Assembly: GCA_031269335.1 (NCBI GenBank)
Contig: JAISZI010000040.1
Span: 39,861 to 103,860 of the forward strand
Reading direction: 5' to 3'
Length of the DNA: 64,000 nucleotides
DNA from: Puniceicoccales bacterium
GTDB taxonomy: Bacteria; Verrucomicrobiota; Verrucomicrobiia; Opitutales; UBA953
A model generated the notes under the pieces. That model was not told where the DNA came from and did no database searches. It worked only from the letters and a program-made list of their open reading frames with translations. Each line of letters opens with the position of its first letter. Position 1 is the stretch's first letter. A program made the position numbers and the translations under genes. Positions 19,525 to 28,903 of the stretch are shown in pieces.

Positions 19525-21270
19525 TTAGTTTTTGGTTTTCGCACCTTCTTTGAGAAGGTAGTTTACGGTGTTAAACATGAGTTTTTTGAAGCTGTCTATT
19601 TTCCAATCATCCCAGTGCCCGAGCGAGGTGTAAATGACTTTGCCTTTTCCGGCTTCGTTTATCCAGAAAACGGGTTCGTCGGGAACGCCCGGATTTTTTC
19701 CTTTAAGGAGGACGGTGGCTTTTTTCGTGCGCAGGGGCGTATTTTTATACAACCAATTTGGGCTGTTGAACGCCGGATCAACACCTTCCAGAATAGGATG
19801 TTTTTCTTGCCCGGGGACAATATAAACGTCGGTGCCTGTTTTCAGGTGCCCGTAGTGCCCTTTATAGTTTCCGCCGAGCACGGTTTTATCAAATTCCGGC
19901 CATTGTGCGAGCAGGTTCGATGTTTTCTCTTTCGCGGCGACAATTCCGCCGCCACTGCGTGGCACATTTCCTTTGGCATCAAAGGCATGCGAAGCAGTTC
20001 TAATGCCGAGAACCGGTCTGCCGCTGGCGATATAAGATTTTATTTGCGCCATTTTTTCTGGTTCGAGTGCCCGGCGTCGGATAAAGAAAACAGCGAGATT
20101 GGCATCTTCGAGGATTTGCAAATTTTCGAGATTGTGGCGACCGGGACCTTCCATGATAGGATTGCCGGTTGCGTAGTCGGCGCGTATTTCTTTAAGGGTG
20201 AGTTCGTGTCCAAATTCATGGAGGCGTTGGCTGGCGCGGTATTCGCTTTCTGCGGTGAGGAAGGCGACGCGTGGGCGGACATCTTCCTTGAAGCGGAATT
20301 GTTTTTTTCCTGTGAAGTCGCTGGAGACGATACTTGGAGTGACATAAGTCTCGATATATTCGACCATCAAATCGAGACCGGAGAAGTGGGTTACTTTGGG
20401 AGATTCAATGGGCTTGCTTATGACGTTGTTATACATCAGGTCTGTCATGTCGCGCAGGAGGACGACGTTGAAGCCGGAACTTTTCATGGCGCGCAGACCA
20501 AAGGGGCGCCCGATGACGCACATATTAGTGTGAACGCCGGTTAGGATAACGTTTTTAATGCCTTTTTCCTTAAAGTAGCCGCGGATTTCGTGACCGTTGT
20601 CGCTGACAATATCTTCATCTTTTATCGTAATCGTATCAATCTGCCGCGACCATGCGCGTCCTTGTTTGCACTCCGGGCAACCGCCGTTGCGTCCTGCGTC
20701 AACAGGCCATTTTGCGCCCCTTTCCGTGGGCAATTGGTGCGCCCATCTGTCGCGTGCGCGGACTTGGTATTTTTCGGCTTTTTTACGGGCGGGGTGGTCT
20801 TTGTAGAATCCCAGTGTTTCGCTGGGGGCGTGGACGATAGAGATGCCTTTTTCACGGGCGATGGTGATTACTTCGTTTAGCGCCGGGGCGAGTTCACCGA
20901 CGCGGGCAGTGGCGTGTTTGCACCAGTGCTTATTCCACATGTCGCAGATGACGATAGCGGTTTCGGAAGGAACCCATTGCTCAACGCGATTTCGAACGCT
21001 GATTGCGGAATCTTCGATTTTTGCGGCATCCGCTTCAAGGCGTTTCGCTTCTCTTCGGAGAGCGGCGGCGGCTTTCTTGTTTGTGGAAGAATCGGCGAGC
21101 GTTTTCAGCTTCACCGCTTCTTCTTTCAACTGAGTTGAGAAAGGAACGCGGTCTTGCAGGGTAACGCGAAGCGTTGCTTTTGAATCGTTTGCCGCGGTGG
21201 CGACAAAGGGTGTAACGGCGACCAGAAAAGCCGCAGTAAACAGTTTACCGAGGAAGGGTGCAATTTTCAT
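19525..21270 (-). CDS. Exported isochorismatase-family hydrolase fused to a C-terminal ThuA-like domain
   Basis: N-terminal signal; ETAIVICDMWNKHWCKH, VILTGVHTNMCVIGRPFG (isochorismatase); then VAFLTAESEYRASQRLHEFGHEL...VFFIRRRALEPEKMAQIKSYIASGRPVLGIRTASHAF (ThuA-like). Confidence 0.82.
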   Translation of the reverse strand: MKIAPFLGKLFTAAFLVAVTPFVATAANDSKATLRVTLQDRVPFSTQLKEEAVKLKTLADSSTNKKAAAALRREAKRLEADAAKIEDSAISVRNRVEQWVPSETAIVICDMWNKHWCKHATARVGELAPALNEVITIAREKGISIVHAPSETLGFYKDHPARKKAEKYQVRARDRWAHQLPTERGAKWPVDAGRNGGCPECKQGRAWSRQIDTITIKDEDIVSDNGHEIRGYFKEKGIKNVILTGVHTNMCVIGRPFGLRAMKSSGFNVVLLRDMTDLMYNNVISKPIESPKVTHFSGLDLMVEYIETYVTPSIVSSDFTGKKQFRFKEDVRPRVAFLTAESEYRASQRLHEFGHELTLKEIRADYATGNPIMEGPGRHNLENLQILEDANLAVFFIRRRALEPEKMAQIKSYIASGRPVLGIRTASHAFDAKGNVPRSGGGIVAAKEKTSNLLAQWPEFDKTVLGGNYKGHYGHLKTGTDVYIVPGQEKHPILEGVDPAFNSPNWLYKNTPLRTKKATVLLKGKNPGVPDEPVFWINEAGKGKVIYTSLGHWDDWKIDSFKKLMFNTVNYLLKEGAKTKN

Positions 21271-21456
21271 GCTGTGTTTGTTAGTGGTGTAAAGCTATTG
21301 AACTCTTCCTTGAAACGGAAAAGTAAACAAGCAAATAAGAGACAGGCAGGGCGCGGAGGGGTTCCGCAGAGTTTGAGTTTTTGCCGAAGGGGCGGGGTTT
21401 CTCTTGCCTGCGAACCTGTTTTTGCTGCGTGACTTCACATAAAAATCCCGCAACCA

Positions 21457-22062
21457 TTGCAGTCCATGAAAATCCGTATCTTGATCCCCTTCCTTTTCGT
21501 AATTCTTGCGACGGAGGTGCTTTTTGCTGCGCCGCGCAAAACCAACCGCGCCCGCCCTTCGCGGACCGCTGCGGTCGCCGTAACAGCATTGGTTTCGGAT
21601 AACACCTTGGCGGACACGAATCTTATGGCAGTGGGATTTTCGCCGGGGAATGCCGAGCAAATCGTTTTGTCCGTCATCAAAGGTGCTCGGAGGGAAATCT
21701 GCGTGTGCGCATACGCATTCTCCTCGCGTAAAATCATTCAGGCACTCGAAGATGCGAAGAAACGCGGCGTGGATGTGAAGGTGCTCGTCGAGGTGCCTCG
21801 AACGGGGAAACAACGCGATAGTCTGAAAAAAGCATTTGCAAAAAATCAACTCTCGCACCGCTACAATCGACCGGAAAATCCCATTTTGCACCACAAATTC
21901 ATCGTTGCAGACCGCCAGATTGTCCAAGTCGGCTCGTTCAATTACACGCAGGCTGCCGCGATGCACAATGCGGAGAACGTCGTCGTCTTGCGCGGGAACG
22001 CCGTGGCAAGGCGTTATTTTGCCGAATGGAACCTCCTTTGGGACAAGGCATTACGGCGTTAA
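21457..22062 (+). CDS. Phospholipase D-like domain protein with signal peptide
   Basis: Single HKD motif HHKFIVADRQIVQVGSFNYTQAA; ICVCAYAFSSRKIIQALEDAKKRGVDVKVLVE. Confidence 0.9.
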   Translation: MQSMKIRILIPFLFVILATEVLFAAPRKTNRARPSRTAAVAVTALVSDNTLADTNLMAVGFSPGNAEQIVLSVIKGARREICVCAYAFSSRKIIQALEDAKKRGVDVKVLVEVPRTGKQRDSLKKAFAKNQLSHRYNRPENPILHHKFIVADRQIVQVGSFNYTQAAAMHNAENVVVLRGNAVARRYFAEWNLLWDKALRR

Positions 22063-22085
22063 TCTACCATCTTGCATTGAAATTT

Positions 22086-22841
22086 ATGTCACGTTTGATT
22101 CGGCACGATCTACGCCAGCTCACGAAATACGCGGGACTCGTCGGAGTGGACGAAGCCGGGCGTGGCGCGCTTGCCGGTTATGTGAGTGCCGCTGCCGTGT
22201 GGATGGACCGGAGTTTTTTCGATAGCCGCCAACGTCGTAAAATTGCGCGCCGTGCCAACGATTCCAAAAAAATGTCTCCCGCCGCCCGCGAAGATGTCCA
22301 TGCTGCACTCTGCGAATGGCAAACGCAGGGCGTAGTGCGTATGGCGCAAACTGTCTCCAACGTGCTGGAAATTGATGCCTATAATATCCTTGGGGCGACG
22401 CGCCTTGCCATGAACCGCTGTTTCACTGCGTTGGCTGAATCTGCCGGAGCCGAGCCATCCGAACTTTTCGATGTTGCCGGAGACGAGGACACGCCGCTGT
22501 TCAGGAAGGATGCCACTCTGCGACCCCGCGTGTTGATAGATGGGCGTCCCCTGCGCCCCTTTGTGTGGCGGCACACTGCATTGGTCGGTGGCGACGGGCG
22601 CAGCCTCGTCATCGCGCTTGCCTCCATTCTGGCTAAAGTGCGGCGCGACAACATGATGCGTGAATTGGATCAGCGTTACCCGCAATACGGGTTTGCGGAG
22701 CACAAGGGCTATGGCACTGCCGCGCACATTGATGCGTTGCGCAAGCACGGTCCGTGTGAGGCGCATCGCCCGCTGTTTTTGCGTTCGATCCTTGCGGCGC
22801 AACCCCCTGGGTCGGGAATGCAAACGGAGTTCGAGTTTTAA
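22086..22841 (+). CDS. rnhB: Ribonuclease HII
   Basis: GLVGVDEAGRGALAGYVSAAAV, NDSKKMSPAARE, IALASILAKVRRDNMM, YGFAEHKGYGTAAHIDALRKHGPC. Confidence 0.95.
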   Translation: MSRLIRHDLRQLTKYAGLVGVDEAGRGALAGYVSAAAVWMDRSFFDSRQRRKIARRANDSKKMSPAAREDVHAALCEWQTQGVVRMAQTVSNVLEIDAYNILGATRLAMNRCFTALAESAGAEPSELFDVAGDEDTPLFRKDATLRPRVLIDGRPLRPFVWRHTALVGGDGRSLVIALASILAKVRRDNMMRELDQRYPQYGFAEHKGYGTAAHIDALRKHGPCEAHRPLFLRSILAAQPPGSGMQTEFEF

Positions 22842-22879
22842 CTTTCCCAGCCACGATCCCCGCGTAGATTCCTTTTACA

Positions 22880-23731
22880 ATGGACACCGCCAAACATCGG
22901 TCTTCTCCGGAGCACGGGCAATTTTGGCAACGCATTCCGTGGGTCGCGGTGGTTTGCGCGTTGCTCGCGCACGCCGCGCTGTTTGCCCTGTTCGGTGCCG
23001 CCGCATTTCAAACCCCCGTCGCCCTTGATTCGTCCGTGATGCAAATTGAAAGTGCGGGGGCGCAGGCTTCCGTGCGCGAGCAAACCGACCTCATGGACTC
23101 CGAGCCGCTTTATCTGCCGACCCCGAAAAGCTATGGTTACGAGAGCAATCACGGCGGCGCGGTGCGCCTTGATGCCGAAGCAGAATTCCCGCCCATATAC
23201 GTTTTCCAGCCGGAGCTTCGCGCCCGCCCGGGAGAAGCGCTGCCGTTATCCCCGCCGCCGCCCACTGTGGACGAAAAGCCGGATGCCGCTGCTGCTGAAC
23301 CCGCTATCGCTCCCCTCGCTGCCAAGCCCGCATTGCAAACGCTCCTCCCGATTTCGCATTGGAATGTGGCTGCGACACTTGGTTTGCAACCCCAGCCCGG
23401 TCATGCCGCCCCGCCGCCACGGCAAGCTGTCTTGCGGGTGGAAAACGCCGTTACGGGCGTGGTCGTCCGCGTGAACGGCGCCCCGCTCGAAAAAAACATT
23501 AGCCTCGGGCTTACCGCCGTCGCCGACGCCGCCGTTTGGGTGCCTGCCGCATTTTCCTATTGGGTTGACCGGCAAGGCGTTGTCGGGAAGCCCGTTCCGG
23601 AATTTTGGACTGACGGCGTTTTGGGTTCGGGGAACGCAGAGCTTGATGCTGCCATGCGTGCCTTTCTCGATATTCCCGGCACCATTCCGCCGCTCCCACC
23701 CGGATACTATCGGATAATAATTGGTCCCTGA
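22880..23731 (+). CDS. Hypothetical membrane-anchored protein (TonB-like layout: N-terminal TM, Pro-rich middle)
   Basis: ORF with WVAVVCALLAHAALFALFGAAAF TM segment and Pro/Ala-rich linker. Confidence 0.55.
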   Translation: MDTAKHRSSPEHGQFWQRIPWVAVVCALLAHAALFALFGAAAFQTPVALDSSVMQIESAGAQASVREQTDLMDSEPLYLPTPKSYGYESNHGGAVRLDAEAEFPPIYVFQPELRARPGEALPLSPPPPTVDEKPDAAAAEPAIAPLAAKPALQTLLPISHWNVAATLGLQPQPGHAAPPPRQAVLRVENAVTGVVVRVNGAPLEKNISLGLTAVADAAVWVPAAFSYWVDRQGVVGKPVPEFWTDGVLGSGNAELDAAMRAFLDIPGTIPPLPPGYYRIIIGP

Positions 23732-23804
23732 CGGCTTAGCGGCAGCGGCATTTCGATAAATCAGCTTGCGCGGAAGCGGCGAACACGCATTTCTCCCGCA
23801 ACAT

Positions 23805-24314
23805 ATGTCTAGCCCACGCAAACGCCGTTGCACACGAGGTGCCTTTGGCAAGCCCAAGGCTCGCGTCATCGGGCGCATCCTCCGCGAGAATAACAAGAAA
23901 GCCGCCGAGCCACCCTCGCCGACAGAGGGCGGTTTTAACATCTCGGACACGCTCATTAACTTCGCACGCCCCGTCATTGACCAAGCGGGCAACAACCATA
24001 CCGCCATCCGGGGCGCGATGAACGTGGCAATACTTGTTTGGAATGCCCTTATTGACGGCGAAAAGGCAATGAGCGACGCCAAGGAAAAGCTCCTTGCCTT
24101 GCCGGGGGCGACCCCGGAGCAGATAGAAGAACTCACGGAGCTGTTGGCGGCGCGCAAGACCGAGCTTTATCCTGACGTCAAACAACTTGTGCGCGATTAC
24201 TCGCTAAACTTCACAAAGCACGGCGCGAAAATCCGTATTTCTTCGATAAACATCGCCCCGCCCGGCGTGGAAAAAACCGGCATCGCTGCGCAACTCGGGG
24301 CAATTCCCCAGTAA
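23805..24314 (+). CDS. Hypothetical protein
   Basis: ATG-initiated 169 aa ORF in the same direction between rnhB region and LptF/G-like gene. Confidence 0.6.
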   Translation: MSSPRKRRCTRGAFGKPKARVIGRILRENNKKAAEPPSPTEGGFNISDTLINFARPVIDQAGNNHTAIRGAMNVAILVWNALIDGEKAMSDAKEKLLALPGATPEQIEELTELLAARKTELYPDVKQLVRDYSLNFTKHGAKIRISSINIAPPGVEKTGIAAQLGAIPQ

Positions 24315-24350
24315 CAACGGTGCGCACGGCAAAAGGGAAACCCTGCGCCT

Positions 24351-25490
24351 ATGAATCGCCTCCAGCGTTACATGTTCCTGCAAGTCGCGCAGGCAGTGTT
24401 ACTTGCAGTCGGGTTTTTCGTGTTTGTGTTAGTGACGGGTTCCCTCCTGAAAGAAGTCATCCCGTTGCTCTCCAACGGGATGATAAGCTGGGGGCAGTTT
24501 GCGGAAATACTCTTCTTCGTTATCCCGGGCATCCTCCCCTACGCCCTGCCAATCGGCCTGCTCACCGGCGTGCTTATCGTCTTGGGGCGCATGTCTGCGC
24601 AAAACGAAATCCTTGTCATGAAAGCCGCCGGAATAAGCCTCTGGCGCCTCGCCTCGCCCGTTTTCCTCATCGCCATCATCGGCGTCATTGTCTCCCTCGT
24701 CATCAACTTCGAGCAAGCGCCCCGCGCCCTATCCGCCTATAAACGCATCATCGGCACCGCTGCCCGCGCCAACCCCTCCCGCCTCATCGCGCCGGGGCAA
24801 TTCACGCGCCTCAAAAAACACGTTGTCCATGCGACCACCCGCACGGGCGACCGCATCGGGAACCCGTGGATATGGGAATTTGACGACAACGGGCGCGTCA
24901 TCCGCGTCATTCACGCCGACAGCGGACAGCTTAATTTCGACGTCGCGAAGGGCGTCCTCAAACTCACCGTTGTAAATGCCCGCCTCGAAACCCTGAATCG
25001 CTCCAAGCCGGAAGATTTCTCCTCGCCTGCCACGTCCAGCAAAGCCGCCTTTCTCCCCGTCGAAATTCCCCTCGACGCCCTTCTTTCGCGCATGGACGAT
25101 TTTGGGAAGAAAAAGCTCCGTTACCACACTCTCGGCGAGCTGCTGGAACTGCGCAAAACCGGTTGGAACCTCAAGCCTAACGCCACCCCCGCCGAACGTT
25201 TCGCCAGCCGCATCGGCGTCCAACTCCAAATTCAGAGCAACCTCGCCAGCGCCTTCGGCATCCTCTCCATGTCCATGCTCGCTATTCCGCTCGGCATCAA
25301 AACAAGCCGGTCCGAAACTTTTGTGAACATCGCCATCGCCCTTGCCCTTGCTCTCTCGTTCTACGTGCTCACCGTCGCCGTCTCTTGGATCAAGACTCCC
25401 GTCGTGCGCCCAGACCTCCTCGTTTGGCTCCCCAATTTCCTTTACCAAGGCATCGCCTGCGTCCTCCTCTGGAAAACCTCGAAAAATTGA
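24351..25490 (+). CDS. LptF/LptG (YjgP/YjgQ) family permease
   Basis: MNRLQRYMFLQVAQAVLLAVGFFVFVLVTGSLLKEVIPLLSNG...FFVIPGILPYALPIGLLTGVLIVLGRMSAQNEILVMKAAGIS. Confidence 0.93.
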   Translation: MNRLQRYMFLQVAQAVLLAVGFFVFVLVTGSLLKEVIPLLSNGMISWGQFAEILFFVIPGILPYALPIGLLTGVLIVLGRMSAQNEILVMKAAGISLWRLASPVFLIAIIGVIVSLVINFEQAPRALSAYKRIIGTAARANPSRLIAPGQFTRLKKHVVHATTRTGDRIGNPWIWEFDDNGRVIRVIHADSGQLNFDVAKGVLKLTVVNARLETLNRSKPEDFSSPATSSKAAFLPVEIPLDALLSRMDDFGKKKLRYHTLGELLELRKTGWNLKPNATPAERFASRIGVQLQIQSNLASAFGILSMSMLAIPLGIKTSRSETFVNIAIALALALSFYVLTVAVSWIKTPVVRPDLLVWLPNFLYQGIACVLLWKTSKN

Positions 25491-25717
25491 CGCCCCTGCT
25501 CCGCCCGCACCGCGCCACCCATGCGGGGCAAACACCCCAGGAACGCGCCATTTTGGCACACTGCCAACCCCTCTCCCCTCCCTTCCTGAACAGGCTCTCA
25601 TCCCGCTCGATCACGGGGCGCAGACACCACCACGCTATTTGGCATGTTCATTGCTGACTTCTCCCGAAAGCTTCCTAATAGGAACAACACACTCATAAAA
25701 AGAAACACAAAGCAGAC

Positions 25718-28246
25718 ATGGAACAGAACAACAATATCACACCACGCGTCCAACAGATTCTCACACTCGCTCGGCAGGAAGCCGTCCGCTTCAACCACAA
25801 TTACGTAGGCACGGAACACATCCTTCTCGGCCTAATACGCCTCGGGCAAGGCGTCGCCATCAACGTCCTCCAAAAAAACGGCATCGACCTCGATGCCCTG
25901 CGTCTGCTCGTCGAACGCGAAATTAACGGCGGCGCCACCGCCGTTGACCCCGAAACCAACATCCCCTACACGCCACGCGTCAAAAAAGTTTTCGCCCTCG
26001 CCTCCAAAGAAGCCAAGGCGCTCAACCACTCCTACATCGGCACCGAACACGTCCTCCTCGGCCTCCTCCGCGAAGGCGACGGTGTCGCCGCCCGCGTCCT
26101 GCATTCGCTGAACGTAGATATCGAGAAAGTGCGCAACGAAATCCTCGCCGAACTCGACCCAAACTTCGACCCCAACGACCCCGCGCAGACCGTCCAAGGC
26201 GCACCGACTAACGAAGACACACGCACCACCCGCAGTGCCCTCAAAGCTTTTGGCCGCGACCTCACCGAACTTGCCCGCAACGGAGCCATCGATCCCGTCG
26301 TCGGCCGGCGCGACGAAATCCGCCGCGTTATCCAGATACTCGCACGGCGCACCAAAAACAACCCCGTCCTCATCGGCGAAGCAGGCGTGGGCAAAACAGC
26401 CATCGTCGAAGGCCTTGCCCAGGAAATCGCGGCATCGGCAGTCCCGGAACTCCTTCTTGATAAACGCGTTATTTCGCTCGACCTCGCCCTCATGCTCGCC
26501 GGAACCAAATACCGCGGGCAATTTGAAGAACGAATAAAGGCCGTCATGGACGAAATCCGCCGCGCAAAAAACGTCATCCTCTTCATCGATGAAATGCACA
26601 CCATGGTCGGCGCCGGAGCCGCCGAAGGCGCGATGGACGCCTCCAACATCCTCAAACCCGCCCTTTCTCGCGGCGAACTTCAGTGCGTCGGCGCCACCAC
26701 CCTCAACGAATACCGCAAATACATCGAAAAAGACACTGCCCTCGAACGCCGCTTCCAGCCCATAACCGTCAACGCACCCTCCATAGAAGACACGATCAAA
26801 ATCCTTAACGGCATTCGCTCCAAATACGAAGAACACCACAGGTGCAGCTACACCAGTGCCGCCATTGAAGCCGCCGTCAAACTCTCCGACCGCTACATCA
26901 CTGCCCGACACCTCCCCGACAAAGCAATTGACGTGCTCGACGAGACCGGCGCCCGCGCCCGCATCCAAGCCTTCCAACGCCCCCAAACCTTCGATTCTCT
27001 CCAAAAAGAGATCGAAGCCACCGTGGCAAAAAAAGAAAATGCCATTGCTACCCAACACTTTGAGGAAGCAGCTAAACACCGCGACGAAGAACGCCGCCTC
27101 CGCGAAACCCTCGAAAAAACAAAGGAGGAATGGAAAAAGAACCGTTCTGAAAAACGGGTGGAAATCACCGAAGACGACGTGCTCAAAGTTGTCTCCGAAT
27201 GGACGGGCATCCCCCTTGCCCGCATGGAGAAAAAAGAAACCCAAAAATTACTCGAAATCGAAGCCGGTCTCCAAAAAGCGGTAATCGGGCAGACGCACGC
27301 CTGCGAAGTCATTGCCCGCGCCTTACGCCGCTCCCGCGCCGACCTCAAAGACCCCCACCGCCCCATCGGCGCCTTCCTCTTCCTCGGTCCCACGGGCGTC
27401 GGCAAAACAATGCTCGCAAAGACGCTCGCAGAACAAATGTTCGAGGACCAAAAAGCTCTTATCCAAATAGATATGAGCGAATACATGGAAAAATTCGCCG
27501 TCTCCCGCCTCCTCGGTTCGCCCCCAGGCTACGTCGGCTACGAAGAAGGCGGGCAGCTCACCGAAGCCGTCCGCCGCAAACCCTACGCCGTCATCCTCTT
27601 CGACGAAATCGAAAAGGCGCACCCCGATGTTATCCAACTCCTCTTGCAGGTGCTCGAAGACGGACGCCTGACCGATTCGCTGGGGCGCATTGTGGACTTT
27701 CGCAACACCATCATTATCATGACGTCAAACGTCGGCGCCGATGTCTTCCAACGCAATGCTTCCATGGGCTTCAACACCGGCATTAGCTCCGAACAAGACT
27801 TTGAGAAAACCAAAGAAAAGATACTCGACGAAACAAAGCGATTTTTTAAGCCCGAATTCCTTAATCGCCTCACCGAAACCGTCATCTTTTGCCCGCTCGC
27901 ACGCCCCGAGTTAGCGCGGATCGTTGACCTTGAAATTGCCAAAGTCACAACACGCCTCTCCGCCCAGAACATCATCTTGAACGTCACCGCGCCTGCCCAC
28001 GCCTTCCTTCTCGAAAAAGGATACGACGAAAAATACGGCGCCCGCCCGCTTCGCCGCGCCATAGAACGTTACCTCGAAGACCCGCTCGCCGAAAAAATTA
28101 TCCGCGGTGACCTCGAAAAAAACAGTGCCCGCCCCGTCGAAGTCGGCGTCGCCCCGTCTGCGCCCGACGCCAACGTTCAAAACGCGCTGACTTTCACGCA
28201 ACGACACAAGAGTCGCAAACCCGCCCTTTCCCGCGAAACGGAATAA
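25718..28246 (+). CDS. clpC: ATP-dependent Clp protease ATP-binding subunit ClpC
   Basis: Two Clp-N repeats, Walker [17 protein letters not shown] and [19 protein letters not shown]-like middle region, [20 protein letters not shown]. Confidence 0.96.
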   Translation: MEQNNNITPRVQQILTLARQEAVRFNHNYVGTEHILLGLIRLGQGVAINVLQKNGIDLDALRLLVEREINGGATAVDPETNIPYTPRVKKVFALASKEAKALNHSYIGTEHVLLGLLREGDGVAARVLHSLNVDIEKVRNEILAELDPNFDPNDPAQTVQGAPTNEDTRTTRSALKAFGRDLTELARNGAIDPVVGRRDEIRRVIQILARRTKNNPVLIGEAGVGKTAIVEGLAQEIAASAVPELLLDKRVISLDLALMLAGTKYRGQFEERIKAVMDEIRRAKNVILFIDEMHTMVGAGAAEGAMDASNILKPALSRGELQCVGATTLNEYRKYIEKDTALERRFQPITVNAPSIEDTIKILNGIRSKYEEHHRCSYTSAAIEAAVKLSDRYITARHLPDKAIDVLDETGARARIQAFQRPQTFDSLQKEIEATVAKKENAIATQHFEEAAKHRDEERRLRETLEKTKEEWKKNRSEKRVEITEDDVLKVVSEWTGIPLARMEKKETQKLLEIEAGLQKAVIGQTHACEVIARALRRSRADLKDPHRPIGAFLFLGPTGVGKTMLAKTLAEQMFEDQKALIQIDMSEYMEKFAVSRLLGSPPGYVGYEEGGQLTEAVRRKPYAVILFDEIEKAHPDVIQLLLQVLEDGRLTDSLGRIVDFRNTIIIMTSNVGADVFQRNASMGFNTGISSEQDFEKTKEKILDETKRFFKPEFLNRLTETVIFCPLARPELARIVDLEIAKVTTRLSAQNIILNVTAPAHAFLLEKGYDEKYGARPLRRAIERYLEDPLAEKIIRGDLEKNSARPVEVGVAPSAPDANVQNALTFTQRHKSRKPALSRETE

Positions 28247-28500
28247 AGAAAGGGCACCCCTCGCGCTCGTCCGCCCCAAAACCACGAAAACGCAAAGGAT
28301 TTTTTCAAAAGCAGCTTGCATGTTCGCTCACGCTCGCCATTGTGACCCCAGCGTTAGCGGAACGGGTTGCCCCGTTTCGCCGTGGTTCATCTTCCTTAAC
28401 AACATCTTAACACAGATTCAAACGGTGCCGTCGGCGAGGTGCGGGCGGCACGGTTCTCCTTCCGGAGACCCAGAAGCCACGTTCAGCCAAAGAAAACACC

Positions 28501-28761
28501 ATGTCAGTCAACAAAACAGAAGTCATCAAACAGTATCAAATTAACGCGAAGGACACCGGTTCTTCAGAAGTCCAAATCGCGCTCCTCTCGGCGCGTATTG
28601 CCCACCTAACGGAGCACCTGCGCTCGCACAGCAAGGATTTTCATTCGCGCCGCGGGCTTATCCTTCTGACGAATCGCCGACGCAAGCTTTTGAATTACCT
28701 CAAAGAAAATGCGCTCGATAAATATAACACAATTATCCAGAAACTTAATCTCCGCCGATAA
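28501..28761 (+). CDS. rpsO: 30S ribosomal protein S15
   Basis: KYQINAKDTGSSEVQIALLSARIAHLTEHLRSHSKDFHSRRGLILLTNRRRKLLNYLK-type sequence. Confidence 0.97.
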   Translation: MSVNKTEVIKQYQINAKDTGSSEVQIALLSARIAHLTEHLRSHSKDFHSRRGLILLTNRRRKLLNYLKENALDKYNTIIQKLNLRR

Positions 28762-28903
28762 GGGCGGGGTAATGACAATCCAAACTTATTGAGTGCCGGA
28801 ACGAGACAAGGCGTGCAGAACGCCCTGTAAGTTTTTTCCTAATCCCGTTTTTCCTATCAAGTAACAAAACCACCGTGGCATCCGCCACATCCAAGTACCA
28901 CAA

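Noticed and set aside
18679-20544. 621-aa plus-strand ORF
   Set aside because: Antisense to the Gfo/Idh and isochorismatase-ThuA genes; no recognisable motifs.
25832-27244. 470-aa minus-strand ORF antisense to clpC
   Set aside because: Gly/Phe/Val-rich mirror of a high-GC coding frame; the plus-strand ClpC is unmistakable. Same reasoning for the long antisense ORFs over pnp, htpG, aldo/keto reductase, nrdD and the giant protein.
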